NCBI RefSeq assembly: GCF_050003625.1
Contig: NC_134398.1
Location: 204,091,313-204,155,312 of the forward strand
Direction of reading: 5' to 3'
Source: Haematobia irritans
Taxonomy: Eukaryota > Arthropoda > Insecta > Diptera > Muscidae
DNA length: 64,000 bases
Numbering within the stretch: position 1 is the first letter of the stretch; each line of letters begins with the position of its first letter. Shown piece by piece: positions 45,301 to 57,300 of the stretch. The notes beneath the pieces are model-generated. The model was not told the origin of the DNA and ran no database searches. It saw only the letters and a program-made list of their open reading frames with translations. Made by a program: the position numbers and the translations under genes.

Positions 45301-48184
45301 AATTTTGACAAAATTTTCTATAGAAATAAAATTTGACAAAATTTGCTATAGAAATAAAATTTGACAAAATTTTCTATAGAAATAAAATTTTGACAAAATT
45401 TTCTATAAAAATAAAATTTTCTATAGAAATAAAATTTTGACAAAATTTTCCATAGAAATAAAATGTTGACAAAATTTTCTATAGAAAGAAAATTTTTACA
45501 ATATTTTCTATAGAAATAAAATGTTGACAAAATTTTCTATAGAAATAAAATTTTGACAAAATTTTCTATAGAAATAAAATTTTTACAAAATTTTCTATAG
45601 AAATAAAATTTTTACAAAATTTTCTATAAAAATAAAATTTTCTATAGAAATAAAATTTTGACTAAATTTTCTATAGAAATAAAATTTTGACTAAATTTTT
45701 TATAGAAATAAAATTTTGACAAAATTTTCTATAGAAATAAAATTTTGACAAAATTTTCTATAGAAATAAAATTTTGACAAAATTTTCTATAGAAATAAAA
45801 TTTTGACAAAATTTTCTATAGAAATAAAATTTTGACAAAATTTTCTATGGAAATAAAATTTTGACAAAATTTTCTATAGAAATAAAATTTTGACAAAATT
45901 TTCTATAGAAATAAAATTTTGACAAAATTTTCTATGGAAATAAAATTTTGACAAAATTTTCTATAGAAATAAAATTTTGACAAAATTTTCTATAGAAATA
46001 AAATTTTGACACAATTTTCTATAGAAATAAAATTTTGACACAATTTTCTATAGAAATAAAAATTTGACAAAATTTTCTATAGAAATAAAATTTTGACACA
46101 ATTTTCTATAGAAATAAATTTTTTGCAAAGCTTTCTATATAAATAAAATTTTGACAAAATTTTCTATAGAAATAAAATTTGACAAAATTTGCTATAGAAA
46201 TAAAATTTGACAAAATTTTCTATAGAAATAAAATTTTTACAAAATTTTCTATAGAAATAAAATTTTGACAAAATTTTCTATAGAAATAAAATTTTGACTA
46301 AATTTTCTATAGAAATAAAATTTTGACTATATTTTCTATAGAAATAAAATTTTGACAAAATTTTCTATAGAAATAAAATTTTGACAAAGCTTTCTATAGA
46401 AATAAAATTTTGACAAAATTTTCTATAGAAATAAAAATTTGACAAAATTTTCTATAATAATAAAATTTTTCTATAGAAATAAAATTTTGACAAAATTTTC
46501 TATAGAAATAAAATTTTGACAAAATTTTCTATAGAAATAAAATTTTGACAAAATTTTCTATAGAAATAAAATTTTGACAAAATTTTCTATAGAAATAAAA
46601 TTTTGACAAAATTTTCTATAGAAATAAAATTTTGACTAAATTGTCTATAGAAATAAAATTTTGACTAAATTTTCTATAGAAACAAAATTTTGACAAAATT
46701 TTCTATAAAAATAAAATTTTCTATAGAAATAAAATTTTGACAAAGCTTTCTATAGAAATAAAATTTTGACAAAATTTTCTATAGAAATAAAATTTTGACA
46801 CAATTTTCTATAGAAATAAAATTTTGACACAATTTTCTATAGAAATAAAATTTTGACAAAATTTTCTATAGAAATAAAATTTTGACAAAATTTTCTATAG
46901 AAATAAATTTTTTTGCAAAAAACAATTTTTTTGCTTGGTAGTTTTTTGGTAAAATTTTCTCCAAATTTTGGTAGATTTGTGGCTCGAATGGTAACCGTGG
47001 TTGGATTCCGTCCGGCGTGAAACAAGCGAAAATTATTTTCATTTTGTACATTTATTGCTGGTTTGTTTGGAGAGATTTTAATGGTAATGGATAAATTGGG
47101 ATAGGGGTTTTGCCCCTCAAAAGTATATTAAGAGGATAAATCTCAATTCCTCCAAATTTTTATGGAATATTTTCCAAGGAGTGAGAGAGATGCGTTTCGT
47201 ACGAAATTGTGGAAAAATATCAAAGAAACTTCATAAATAAATTAAAAAACAATTAAATAAAACTGCCGAGGATGCAAAAATCCTAAATTGTACAGAGTTA
47301 CTAGAGTAATCATAGTATTTTTTTGACACCACTCACAGGAACCTGAAATTGTGTGGCTTTCTGAATTATTTGGTTCTTTCATTTTTCCATAATAATAGAA
47401 ACTATGGATTGAAAAACTAGATAATAAAACAACTTAAATGAAGTGTATATCGAATTTCTCCATACAAACGATATGGTCGAATTAGATTTTTACCAAATTT
47501 GGGCAAATATTTGACAGAACGCGAAAAAGAATTCGTCGCTACAGTCAAACTAGCAAATAGTTTTAGCTCATATTGAATATAGGATTATTTTTCATAAACC
47601 GGTAAAAATTATTTATTTATTTTTGAAAAAAAAAAACAAAAACGTTTGATACTCTTTTTGGTCAAATATTTGTCTGGTGTGACTATGTTGACTTAGACGA
47701 CTTTTTCTATATTTGATTTTTTTTGGAATTGAAAAGATCAAATGCGACTTTTTCTAAATTTGGAAAATTTGTTTTGGAAACCCCTCTCACACAATTAATT
47801 TACTTTGGTTGGTTGTCAGAATTGCAAAATTTCTTAAATAAACTTAAACAAATAATTTTTAAAAACATCTTAAAATCTACGAAAGTGTATTGAAGATTTG
47901 TGGAATGCAGCAAATGGGGTCTAGCATGTCTTATGCATGCATTTGTGATATTATTTAACGTGCGATATTTTTTGCCATAAGACTAAATAAATGTGAATGA
48001 ATCACAAAAATTGCTCAAAGAAAAAAAAAAAAAAACAAAAAAAAAAATGATTTTTGAAAAAATTATAATATTACCGACTTTAATATTTTTCTATTTAATT
48101 ACCTTTTAGTCCTGAAACTAGAACACGCCATGGATATCTATGACTATAAGAGGCTAAATTACCACGTATTATTATGTAGGGCAT
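42388..48184 (-). CDS. GFRP-like protein 2, three exons, 5.3-kb first intron
   Basis: Exons 48184-48103, 42769-42666 and 42585-42388 join in frame to 127 residues. The start MPYIIIRGNLASYS matches the MPYLLI start of GFRP. The middle has DETTIVVYLVHPCHILSELE. The third exon begins ILGFRVVASSSTAVKQDYNE and reaches WTMRKEF, aligning with GFRVLS...LVWCLHKE of GFRP. A 40-residue acidic tail follows, absent from GFRP. Exon 2 has two possible acceptors six bases apart (GCAG then CCTCAG), which would add or omit two residues. The first intron is dominated by 3 kb of 29-bp satellite. It was assembled from separate short exons, none long enough to stand out as an ORF. Confidence 0.65.
43903..46915. 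repeat. 29-bp minisatellite array 6, longest (3 kb), in GFRP-like 2 intron 1
   Basis: Just over 100 units. Local two-unit (58-bp) periodicity is seen where GACACAATTTTC and AAAAATTTGAC variants alternate (44550-44660). A larger repeat links about 45170-45380 and 46000-46220, where TTTGCAAAGC- and GACAAAATTTGC-type variants recur. The right border is GCTTGGTAGTTTTTTGGTAA, then GGCTCGAATGGTAACCGTGG (46932-47001). Confidence 0.95.
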
Positions 48185-50462
48185 TTGTATTGATTTCGCT
48201 GGTAAAGCAACTGGGTGGGTGGTTTATACAAAACTTCCAAATCTGTAGTAAAATTAAATGGACACTAACGACGTCACTTCGTTTTCTTCTTTAATTTCAA
48301 ATAAAACTAATGCTTGTTAGTTTTTGTTTATGCGATTTTTAGAGTAAATTAATTTTGGATTTTCTTTTCAAATTTAATCCCGTAGTTAGTTAAGGTTTCC
48401 TTTGGTTTTTTATGAATCTTGTAACACAAACCGTCTACATACGACTGAGTTGTTAGCCTGTCTATAAACTATTATTTGGTCAACTAGATCTTGTTTGTTT
48501 GCGTTTTTATTTTCTTTGTTGATTTTCTAAGACTGGCCACTTCACTTTGTTAGATGACCATTCGTTGTCCCCTTTTGGCTTTCGTCTAGTATAGTGTGAA
48601 TCGGCTTTGTTCGTTTGCTTTCCACTGTTTGGAGTACACGCTAATTATTATTTTTACTTATATTTTGGTAATTCTGTTCTATGACAGTAACTACTAGCAT
48701 TAGAGGTTTTCTTAAAGTGGGTTCTTGGTAGTTTATTTTACCGCGTAACTCGTAATGAAATATTAAATAGCCATTTATATTGATGTTAGTTTAAGCATTT
48801 GCTCACTGAGTGAAATGACTTGTATATGGGCCGGTTTGTATTTTGTTTTCTTCTTGATTTTCTGTTTTCCACTGGAGTTAGGTTTGGCCTTTTCACAACA
48901 AATTGTTGATTGAGTATAGGTAAATATAGCGCAAATAATGTACAGCAATATTGGATTAATTGACGCAATTTGCAGTTTATTAATTATATTGATGATATTT
49001 CATAGAAAAAGGATAGTCCATACATAAAGTTAATGAATTATTATGGTATTAAGTTCAACAATGCAAAAGTGATTTATAACAATAGTGGTTTAATTTGGTA
49101 TATTATAATGGATATGGTAGTAACGAAATGTGACAAAAGGGAATTTTATTAAATTTAAATGGAATGATAATTTGATTTGCTTTAAAATTTGCATGTCTTC
49201 AATGTGGAAAAATACGTAAATAAAAGTGAGCTAGAAATTTATAATTTGGCTAAGTCTAAATTGGCTTAATGTCCATGTTGCATGTGTAAAGTTTTGCATG
49301 TAAAGTTTTTTAGGCCTCCGGTATTACAGGAAATGTAATAAAGACAAACACTAGATTTCTTGGTTTATTCAGAGAAAAAATTTCCAATACATACTATTTC
49401 CATACTTCCCGTTTCAACGGAACTGGACAAATAAATGACGTCCAATAAAGCTTTAAACTATGTTTTAACTATGATGAACTATGTCTATAAACACTAACGA
49501 CTGTTGCCTTCGATGTAGAATCTATGACGTTTATACGAGTATTTAGTTATGTTGATGGTGTAAGTAAATATGACCTCAGCTTTTGCTGTTATTCCTTTGA
49601 AAAAATACAATCAATAAAATTATAGGATTTTCCCGTGTATCACACGATACTTCTTTGTCAAAGCAGTTAGTTTCAACCCTGTCGTATGGCCAACATCGAC
49701 AAAGTGCTGGACATCACGATATCTTCTTAACCCCATATGAAAAGCTTTTAAAACAGTTATAATATTATTGCACTTCTGCTTGCCCAAGGAAAGCAACACC
49801 TCCATTGGAGTATACCTGTTTTATGAAAATTCTCCTACAATAATTACAACCGCAATTACTTATGTTGTGGCAGAGGTCATTAATAGGATCGCTGCTTGAA
49901 ACTACTTAAGCTTTTGGTCACTATGTTACTAGTAATGTTATGGTGAGTACTATGTTCGGGTTTTCCACCAAACACTAAATTAAAAAGAACACAAATACAC
50001 ATGAAGACGATTATATTTGTATCAAGTCTTATCACATTATGGATGGAAAAGGTCCAAGACATTGTTTACGAAAATTTTATATTTCTAGATTAATTGAAAG
50101 CAAGCTGATTTTCAGTTTGAAAACTGAAAATAGTATTTACCTCATATAACTCAAATGTATCTTTATATGTAAATGCTTAAAGAAAATACGAAAATGCTAT
50201 TGTCCCCTAAATGGAAGTCACTTTGCTCAAGAAGTATATATAGAGATCGATTCATAAGAGAACCACTACCACTAACCGAATTTCTAGCTGATCGGATGAA
50301 ATATAAGCCTTAATGATCTTCATGAAATCAAATCTGGTATTCGGTATATAATGGACATCATATGTTATTATTCACCAATAAGGACCACTTATTCGGTCAT
50401 TGCTACAATGTTAAAAATGACGCCCCCTATTCATATTTAAGCTGGAATAAATATCATAGTGG
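48185..50462. other. Spacer upstream of GFRP-like 2
   Basis: Contains the GFRP-like 2 promoter side, a possible orphan exon (49620-49811) and a MITE at 49942-50142, which starts GGTGAGTACTATGTTCGGGT and closes AACTGAAAATAGTATTTACC. No other coding sequence recognised. Confidence 0.5.
49620..49811 (-). CDS. Possible orphan exon, unidentified
   Basis: A minus-strand open stretch follows a plausible acceptor (CATAAAACAG) and reads YTPMEVLLSLGKQKCNNIIT, VLKAFHMGLRRYRDVQHFVD and ends KKYRVIHGKIL stop. YTPMEVLL resembles an ankyrin helix start. No partner exons were found, so this may be a terminal exon of an unseen gene, a relic, or chance. Confidence 0.2.
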   Translation of the reverse strand, partial: TPMEVLLSLGKQKCNNIITVLKAFHMGLRRYRDVQHFVDVGHTTGLKLTALTKKYRVIHGKIL

Positions 50463-50715
50463 CTAGGTTAGGTGGCTATTGGACTATTTAGTCCATTGTG
50501 ATACCACATTGATGAACTTCTCTCTTATCACTGAGTGCTGCCCGATTCCATGTTAAGCTCAAAGACAAGGGACCTCCTTTTTATAGCCGAGTCCGAACGG
50601 CGTTCCACATTGCAGATTTGAAACCCTCAGAAATGTCGGTGTTCGGTCGAAGCAGGAATCGAACCCACGACCTTGTGTTGGCAAGGTGGACATGCTAACC
50701 CTCATAGTGGCTCCC
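50463..50715 (-). mobile_element. tRNA-derived SINE, minus-strand copy
   Basis: The reverse complement carries GGGAGCCACTATGAGGGTTA at the tRNA-like head, GGTTCGATTCC-like box B (read as GGAATCGAACC on plus near 50647) and the CCTAACCTAGCC tail at the left end. Full length. Confidence 0.8.
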
Positions 50716-51400
50716 TATCATAGTGATACACTAGCTAATTCCAACCAACTTCAATTACCCAGGAGTATTGAGTCGAAAATGGGGCAGCTCCGAAATTCCA
50801 GTAAAAGCTACCTATGCAACAAAACACATCTAATGTTTTGGGACATATGCTAATTATGGTATAAGGGCTAATTTATGATATGACATCACTACATTCCAAA
50901 AAAATGTATTGTAGAGAACAACTTTAAATAATTCAATATTTTAGGAGTGAAATTAAAATAATAATAATTTAAAATAATAATAATAGCATAACAAGATATA
51001 TGAACGAACATATGCGATGAACTTATGAGATGAGTTTATATATAAATTATTTACCTTCATACGTACAACTCACGGCAAAAATAATGTAATAGGCCCGTAT
51101 GGTATAAATTTACGAGTTATTGAACTTACATTATCTACACAAAGCTGTTTTTGTTAATTATTTTTATTGCGGATATTCAATATACAATCAAAAGCGTTCA
51201 TTTCAATACCACCAAGTGTAAAAGCGTTCAATCAGTTGAACAATTTTTTTGTATGAGAGGTGTGCTCCCTAAATAGAATCGTATGTGCGTTGCATAGTTG
51301 AATAAAAATCTTATAGTTCCTTTACACCACAGAATATGTGCTTGGTCAAGATTCCATAGGGGCCATCGCTTTTGCATTCAGAGTATAAAGGTTGAGTTTT

Positions 51401-51640
51401 GCGCTTTACAGACTATCAGTTATTCCGGACGACAGTGATCGTGTCGAACATATCCCATATATAGTGCACATTATAAGTTAAGTCCGAAGGCATAATCGAT
51501 ACTGCTAAATGTTTATGGGATCGATAAGACATTTACCGATTATTTAGTCATCGCCGACAAGTCGTATCGATCCGACACACTGAAAGATTCTTTACAAACA
51601 CCGACATTCCGTCCGGAATAACTGATAGTCTGTAAAGCGC
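51401..51640. mobile_element. MITE of the ATGCGC-TIR family, 240 bp
   Basis: GCGCTTTACAGACTATCAGT at the left is exactly mirrored by ACTGATAGTCTGTAAAGCGC at the right; the perfect terminal repeat runs 31 bases. The interior matches 13081-13324 nearly base for base. Confidence 0.88.
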
Positions 51641-51823
51641 ATTAATGCGTCCGTTGATTGAAGAGTTGAATTTTCTTTCTCTTTGAAAGCAACAGTTTTG
51701 TTAGAGTGCTTCAAACTGAAAAATATCAACCCATCCATCAACGCACGGATTAACGCCTGATATGTAACTCAACCTTAAAGCGGACCTTATGCGTCTTACA
51801 GACTATAAGTTTATCCGGACGGA

Positions 51824-52436
51824 GGGAGCCACCGTGGTGCAATGGTTAGCATGCCCGCCTTGCATACAGTCGTGGCTTCGATTCCTGCTTCGACCGAACA
51901 CCAAAAGGTTTTTCAGCGGTGGATTATCCCACCTCAGTAATGCTGGTGACATTTCTGAGGCTTTCAAAGCTTCTCTAAGTGGCAATGTGGAACGCCGTTC
52001 GGACTCGGCTATAAAAAGGAGGTCCCTTGTCATTGAGCTTAACATAGAATCGGGCAGCACTCAATGATAAGAGAGAAGTTCACCAATGTGGTATCATAGA
52101 CAATAGATTCATATAGATGTCCCACACCTCTCTTCAAAAACAAAGTGTCAGTTCCAAAAATTAATTTTCTGACATTTCGTTTTGTTTTTTTTCGTTAAGA
52201 GAGATTCTTTTGTATTCGTTGTCCATTCACAATAAATTTTTTATGAGGAGTTTTTTATTACAGAACACCCTGTTGTGTTAAAAAGAGTACCAAAAATCTC
52301 TCAATTCTCTTGATTTTCTTCGTTTATTCTTAATCTTCGGAACTGTCAAACTTAGTTTGACACCCATGGGACATCTATATGAATCTATTGTCTATGTGTG
52401 GTATCACAATGGACTGAATAGTCTAAGTGAGCCTGA
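51824..52436 (+). mobile_element. tRNA-derived SINE interrupted by a 302-bp element
   Basis: The head GGGAGCCACCGTGGTGCAAT, box B GGCTTCGATTCC and body through CAATGTGGTAT are followed, after an insertion at 52095-52396, by the SINE end TGTGGTATCACAATGGACTG ... GAGCCTGA. It is itself inserted in a MITE. Confidence 0.85.
52095..52396. mobile_element. 302-bp transposon with 30-bp perfect TIR and 8-bp target duplication
   Basis: CATAGACAATAGATTCATAT continues to a 30-base terminal repeat, mirrored exactly at the other end (closing ATATGAATCTATTGTCTATG). The host SINE sequence TGTGGTAT is duplicated at 52087-52094 and 52397-52404. CA...TG ends with 8-bp duplications fit hAT or P superfamilies; a TIR of about 30 bp is reminiscent of P. 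No coding capacity. Confidence 0.88.
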
Positions 52437-52592
52437 TACATCCAATCGATACGACAATTCGTTGATGACAAAATAATCGGTAAATGTGTTATCGATCCCA
52501 TAAACATGCAGCAGTATCGATGAGGCCTTCGGACTTAACTTATATATGGCCAATATATGGGATATGTTCGACAATTTGCAAGGCGCATTATT

Positions 52593-54313
52593 GGTGAAAT
52601 CGTTTGTTTCATAACAAATGGAAGAAAACATCAAAAATCTGCGTATAAAGGACAAAACAATGATTCTTGAAATAATCCACATATGATAAATGACAAATTT
52701 GTTTGATAAATTACAAAACACTTCTCCACTAGTTTTCAATGGAAGTGGAATTTTTTGAAGTTTTTCCACAATTCTGATTTAGATTTATATATTTCTACAA
52801 ATTCAAACCAGAATTCGAATCCAGCATTAATTCCATTACAGAAATGCTTACTTTTATTATGAAAAAACTTTGTTTTTGATAATGTTGGGCGAACATCCTC
52901 TTACACCTAAAGATTTGTGCCACCCAACCAGAAAAAATCAAAGTTGTTTTGATTTTATGCCAACATTTACGCGCAATACGCGAACATGACCTTATACGAG
53001 CCATACACCTGCATTTTTTGCTTTTGTTCTTCCTTTTTAATTAAAAGGAAGGTTGTTTTTGTTGCTGCTTCTGTTAATGTTTTGCATGCTTTCATCATAT
53101 TTGTTCGTACAATGTAAGGGCACGACATAACACAAAATGAATCCGCGAACCAATGTCATAGAGTTATATGCCCATGTAAGGTCCACTTTATGAATTGAAT
53201 ATTGTGATATGGCACCACTGATCGAATAGTTATCGATAAGTACGAATTTTTACTATCGAATGAGAGCAAACAACAACAAAACACCCCCCCAAGGATTGTG
53301 AGTTTATTTATTAAAATTATCAAATTATCACATGAAAGATAAATTCTTTGAAAAAAGAGTTAGTGATAGGTAAGATGTGTATTTAGGTGTAAAACGGAAG
53401 GTATTTTTGAGAGATAACCAGTTTGAAACAAGTTCAAAAATATCCTAAATGCTACTTATGTTGTTTTGTTTAAGTATCACTTGAATACAATGGGACATTA
53501 TTTTTTTACAAATGCCAATATTAGTTTTTTTGGTTTTGTTTACATTACTCTTCAAAGAATAGATGTGCATAAAAAATAATATAGAGGCCAAAAACCTAAG
53601 GTCACAAAAGTTCATCTTGTGGCGGCATAGAATAACCTAAAGTAGATAAAGCCCCCAAGCAAACACGCGGCCATTGAAACTTGACGTGGAATATCCATCC
53701 GACAATGTAAACTATAAAATGTTAAACAAAATAAACAAAACGAGAACCCGGCATCCACAGCATACAACACAACGCACACACACATTTCTCACCACAGACA
53801 TCGTCATCATCGACAAGAAGAAAATCATTTCACTAAAGTAAAGTCTTTAAATTTTCATTTCAGTCTAGCCAAACTATTCTACTGGTCAACACAAGACCCC
53901 ACAAAAGCGGTTGTAAGAGAAGATTGCCCGTTTAGAAGAAGAACACAAGAACTAGAATTGCTATTGAATTGCTTGTGAACAACGACATCATATTTATTGA
54001 TGACATCAAAAAGAAACGAATGAATCGAAATTGTACAACCAATAAAATATTATGAAAAGGAGCATTCGAAACAGCTGTGAGCGTGTGCCCATTAAAGACA
54101 AGAAAGTGAATTGCAAATAGGGCGAAATATATTTCAGCAATTTTAATTATAACGAATAAATAGAAAACAGATTGCCTTACTAAATGCCAAACATTATATG
54201 AAAGGAAAGAACATTTATTCAAGTGGCTGTAGAAAAATAAAACTTTGAAAACTTCTGCAATAACCATTGCTAATTGACTATAATAAATTATTACGATAAA
54301 TATTTAAAAGAAA
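52593..54313. other. Spacer and scf 5' region
   Basis: No gene recognised. A perfect TATCGATA (DRE-like) lies at 53231-53238, about 1.1 kb before the scf start codon. 53750-53830 is CA-rich. The sequence just before the ATG (54290-54313) is AT-rich. The scf transcription start could not be located. Confidence 0.45.
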
Positions 54314-57300
54314 ATGTCCAGATTTTTCTTAATGCTATGCTGTACAGCTTTCGTCCTTGTGGTGAGCACTATGCCAGCATATGCTGGTGTAGCTCCTCAC
54401 AAACATGAAAAGCATACTAGTAAAGAAAGACTAAAAGATGGAGTATATCAGGCCCGCGACGCCCATCATCATGAAAACGGGGAACACAATGTTGAATTTG
54501 ATCATGAGGCCATTATAGGTATGTAAGAAATCTTAATAAAGTCATTCGCATAAACTTATCAAAAAATTCCCTTCATAGGTAATGTCAAGGAAGCCCAGGA
54601 ATTTGATACTCTTTCACCAGAAGAATCAAAAAAACGTTTGGCAATATTAATACGTTTAATGGATTTGAATAATGATCAGTACATTGATCGTCATGAGCTG
54701 AAAGCCTGGATTTTAAGGTCTTTTAAGTGAGTTGTTGTATTTGTGTTCTAATAACGTGCGCTTCTATCCATTCAGCTTGCATAGAAACATATTTCTATTC
54801 TATTTTCGATGAGATCTTTAAACAAGCGGCTTATTAACATATCCACGTATGTATGTATGTGACACATTTTTTTACCACATACATATATTACCTACTGCTG
54901 AAGCTGTTAACAATATATTTCGAATCATTTATCGGAGATGGTGGTGTATGGGACAAGAAACGAAATTAACATAAATTTTGTAATATTCCGTTTCGGTCGT
55001 GAATAAGTAGGCAGGGAGGCTGTGAAAAGGTCAAATAACTTTTAAATGTGGAAAAGTGTGCCTATTGCGTTACCTATGCTTAATATTTAATTTTTCTTTG
55101 TCCGTGCATATATTAATCGCTCTTTTGGAATTATTTTTTTTTGTATATTTGCATATACAAACAAAAAAATTATAAGCCCCTTCTGAGAATAGGATTTCAT
55201 ATTCATGTACCAGAAAGAAACCCATTTTTAATGTAAATTTTTCTTTATGGGAACAATTATTTTAACTTAAAAACAATTAGTAGATTGTGAAGTTAAATCT
55301 GATCAGAGACGGGCCATTTAAATTCTTCAAAATGTTCTATCCTGAAAACTTTTCTCGTTAATGGCTTTATTCAATCGAGAAAAATATAGACCCGTGATTC
55401 CATTCATGTACATCGCGCCGTGTGATCAAAGAACGTTTTTATGTTTTGAACGATGAATCACTTCTTTCGGTGTGATTATTAATTGGTTAAACAATAGACT
55501 TTTTGAAAACTAGGAAGAGTGTATTTTTTATATCTTATATAGGCGCTATAGCAAATTAATGGAACGAAAATGAAACTAGCAAACTCGGCTAACTCCGTTC
55601 AGTCGGAATCATTGGTATTCCAAGTTCCAAGACTAAAAATATCATGTAGCGAAAGTGATTGTTAGAATTTTAAAACAGTAGGCTCTCAAATTGTTCTAGC
55701 AAAAACACATGCCCTTTGCATTACGCAGAAAATGCCGTAGTGCAAACAACGAGTATGTATACAAAGGTACCGTTAGAAATTTACAGATAAACAGGTTTTG
55801 TGTTCTAAATACCTTATAAATTAATTTCGTAGATGTGAATAACGATGTGCATGTGGTTTCGATCGGACATCATGACAACACAGCAAAAACTATTTGGTGG
55901 TGTGTAGGGTGACCTATTGACATTTTAAAATCTGTTACTTTTTTGTTTATGAATATAAGTAAATAATTCAAAAGCAAAAGTTTCATATTTTGTTAAGATC
56001 TTTATAATGGGCACCATAAGGGTATACGAAGCGAAATAAAAAAATTAAAAATCAAATTTGACGTCGGAGTCAAAAATGACCAATGCACGAAATATAGCCC
56101 CTGATCAACCACGAACAACGATATGCATTTCTTTTATATCGGACTTCAAATGACGACACAGCACAATAAATTGTATTTCGGAGGGTCGTAGGGTGCACGG
56201 AAAAAAAGTTTTGGTGTTCTGAAATTGTCTTCGAATATGCTACAAAACTGGGGGGTGACCGCATCAACTTTTTTTCGTGACCCTATCTAGTGTACATCAT
56301 TAATCTTAGCGGCAAGATTTGCTCGTTGACCAAGCATCTGATAATTCTCACTAATGTTTGGAAAAAATTTTTCAATAAAAGCCAATTGGAAGTCTACAAA
56401 TCGGCAAAAGTCTTTGATTAGAGTAATTAATCCAGATGTCGCATCAACTGGGACTTTTCCATATCCAACAGCTAACAATTGTTTGGAATATTGTGCAGCA
56501 CTTTCATATTTCTGAAGTTGAACTCTCATATTAGTGGTTAGCGATAATGTTTTTACGTTATTCCATAAAGGTGATGCCTTCAGGCAAGCATTCAATTCAT
56601 CTGCAGGCGTTCCACGGGGATTTCTTATGTGCCATTGTGCACTCATCCCAAATAATGAGCTTGCATTGCATCAACAATTTTCCCATTGCACTGGATCGGA
56701 AAATATTGCATGTTGCAGTATCAATTGTGTTTAAATTAAGCATAGAATGTGCAGTACGACCGCCGTCTAAATGAGTCGCCGCTATTCCAGATGAAGCTAG
56801 TGCCAAAACTATGTCACATCTTGATCGAATAGTGACCAAAATCAATAAAATGAAAATTTTTACCTGTTCCTCCAGGTGCGTCCAGGAAGAATAGACCACC
56901 AGTATTATTGTCCACCGCTTGCATTAATGTATCGTCTACTTGTTCGTATACGATATTGCAGCTCTCGGATTAATTCTTGGTTGAATGCATCGTGCATTGA
57001 TCGATTTGGCGCAATCATTTCTACTTCAAACAATCGCTTGTTTGCAATAGTCAAGCATTGCAGCTCTCGATGTAATTCTTGGTTGAATGCATCGTGCATC
57101 GATCGATTGGGCGCAATCATTTCTACTTCAAACGTAGCTTGTTTGCAATAGTTAAACATTGATCCTCAATCAGAATACTTCATTGTAAATTTCATCGGTT
57201 ATTTGGATTTCAGGATTATTCGTTTGAATGCTCAAGCGATGCAAGATTTCTATAGAATATTTTATCAATTTTTTTGTCAAAGCTTTATTTCTTGGTTGAA

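Larger units (their letters stand above)
51789..52589. mobile_element. Third ATGCGC-family MITE, split by a SINE
   Basis: The left terminal piece (51789-51822, ATGCGTCTTACAGACTATAA) and the continuation (about 52437-52589, landmarks CAATCGATACGACAATTCG, GTTATCGATCCCATAAACAT, GATATGTTCGACAAT and final AAGGCGCAT) together make one copy in reverse orientation. The SINE sits between them. The right end is shortened relative to intact copies. Confidence 0.75.

Noticed and set aside
43903..46915. CRISPR-like repeat array
   Set aside because: Units are contiguous with no unique spacers and the genome is eukaryotic; it is a minisatellite.
42661..48184. Treating the short GFRP-like 2 exons as unrelated noise
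   Set aside because: Splice phases fit exactly, the joined protein aligns end to end with the neighbouring paralogue, and it starts MPY as in GFRP; kept as a gene.
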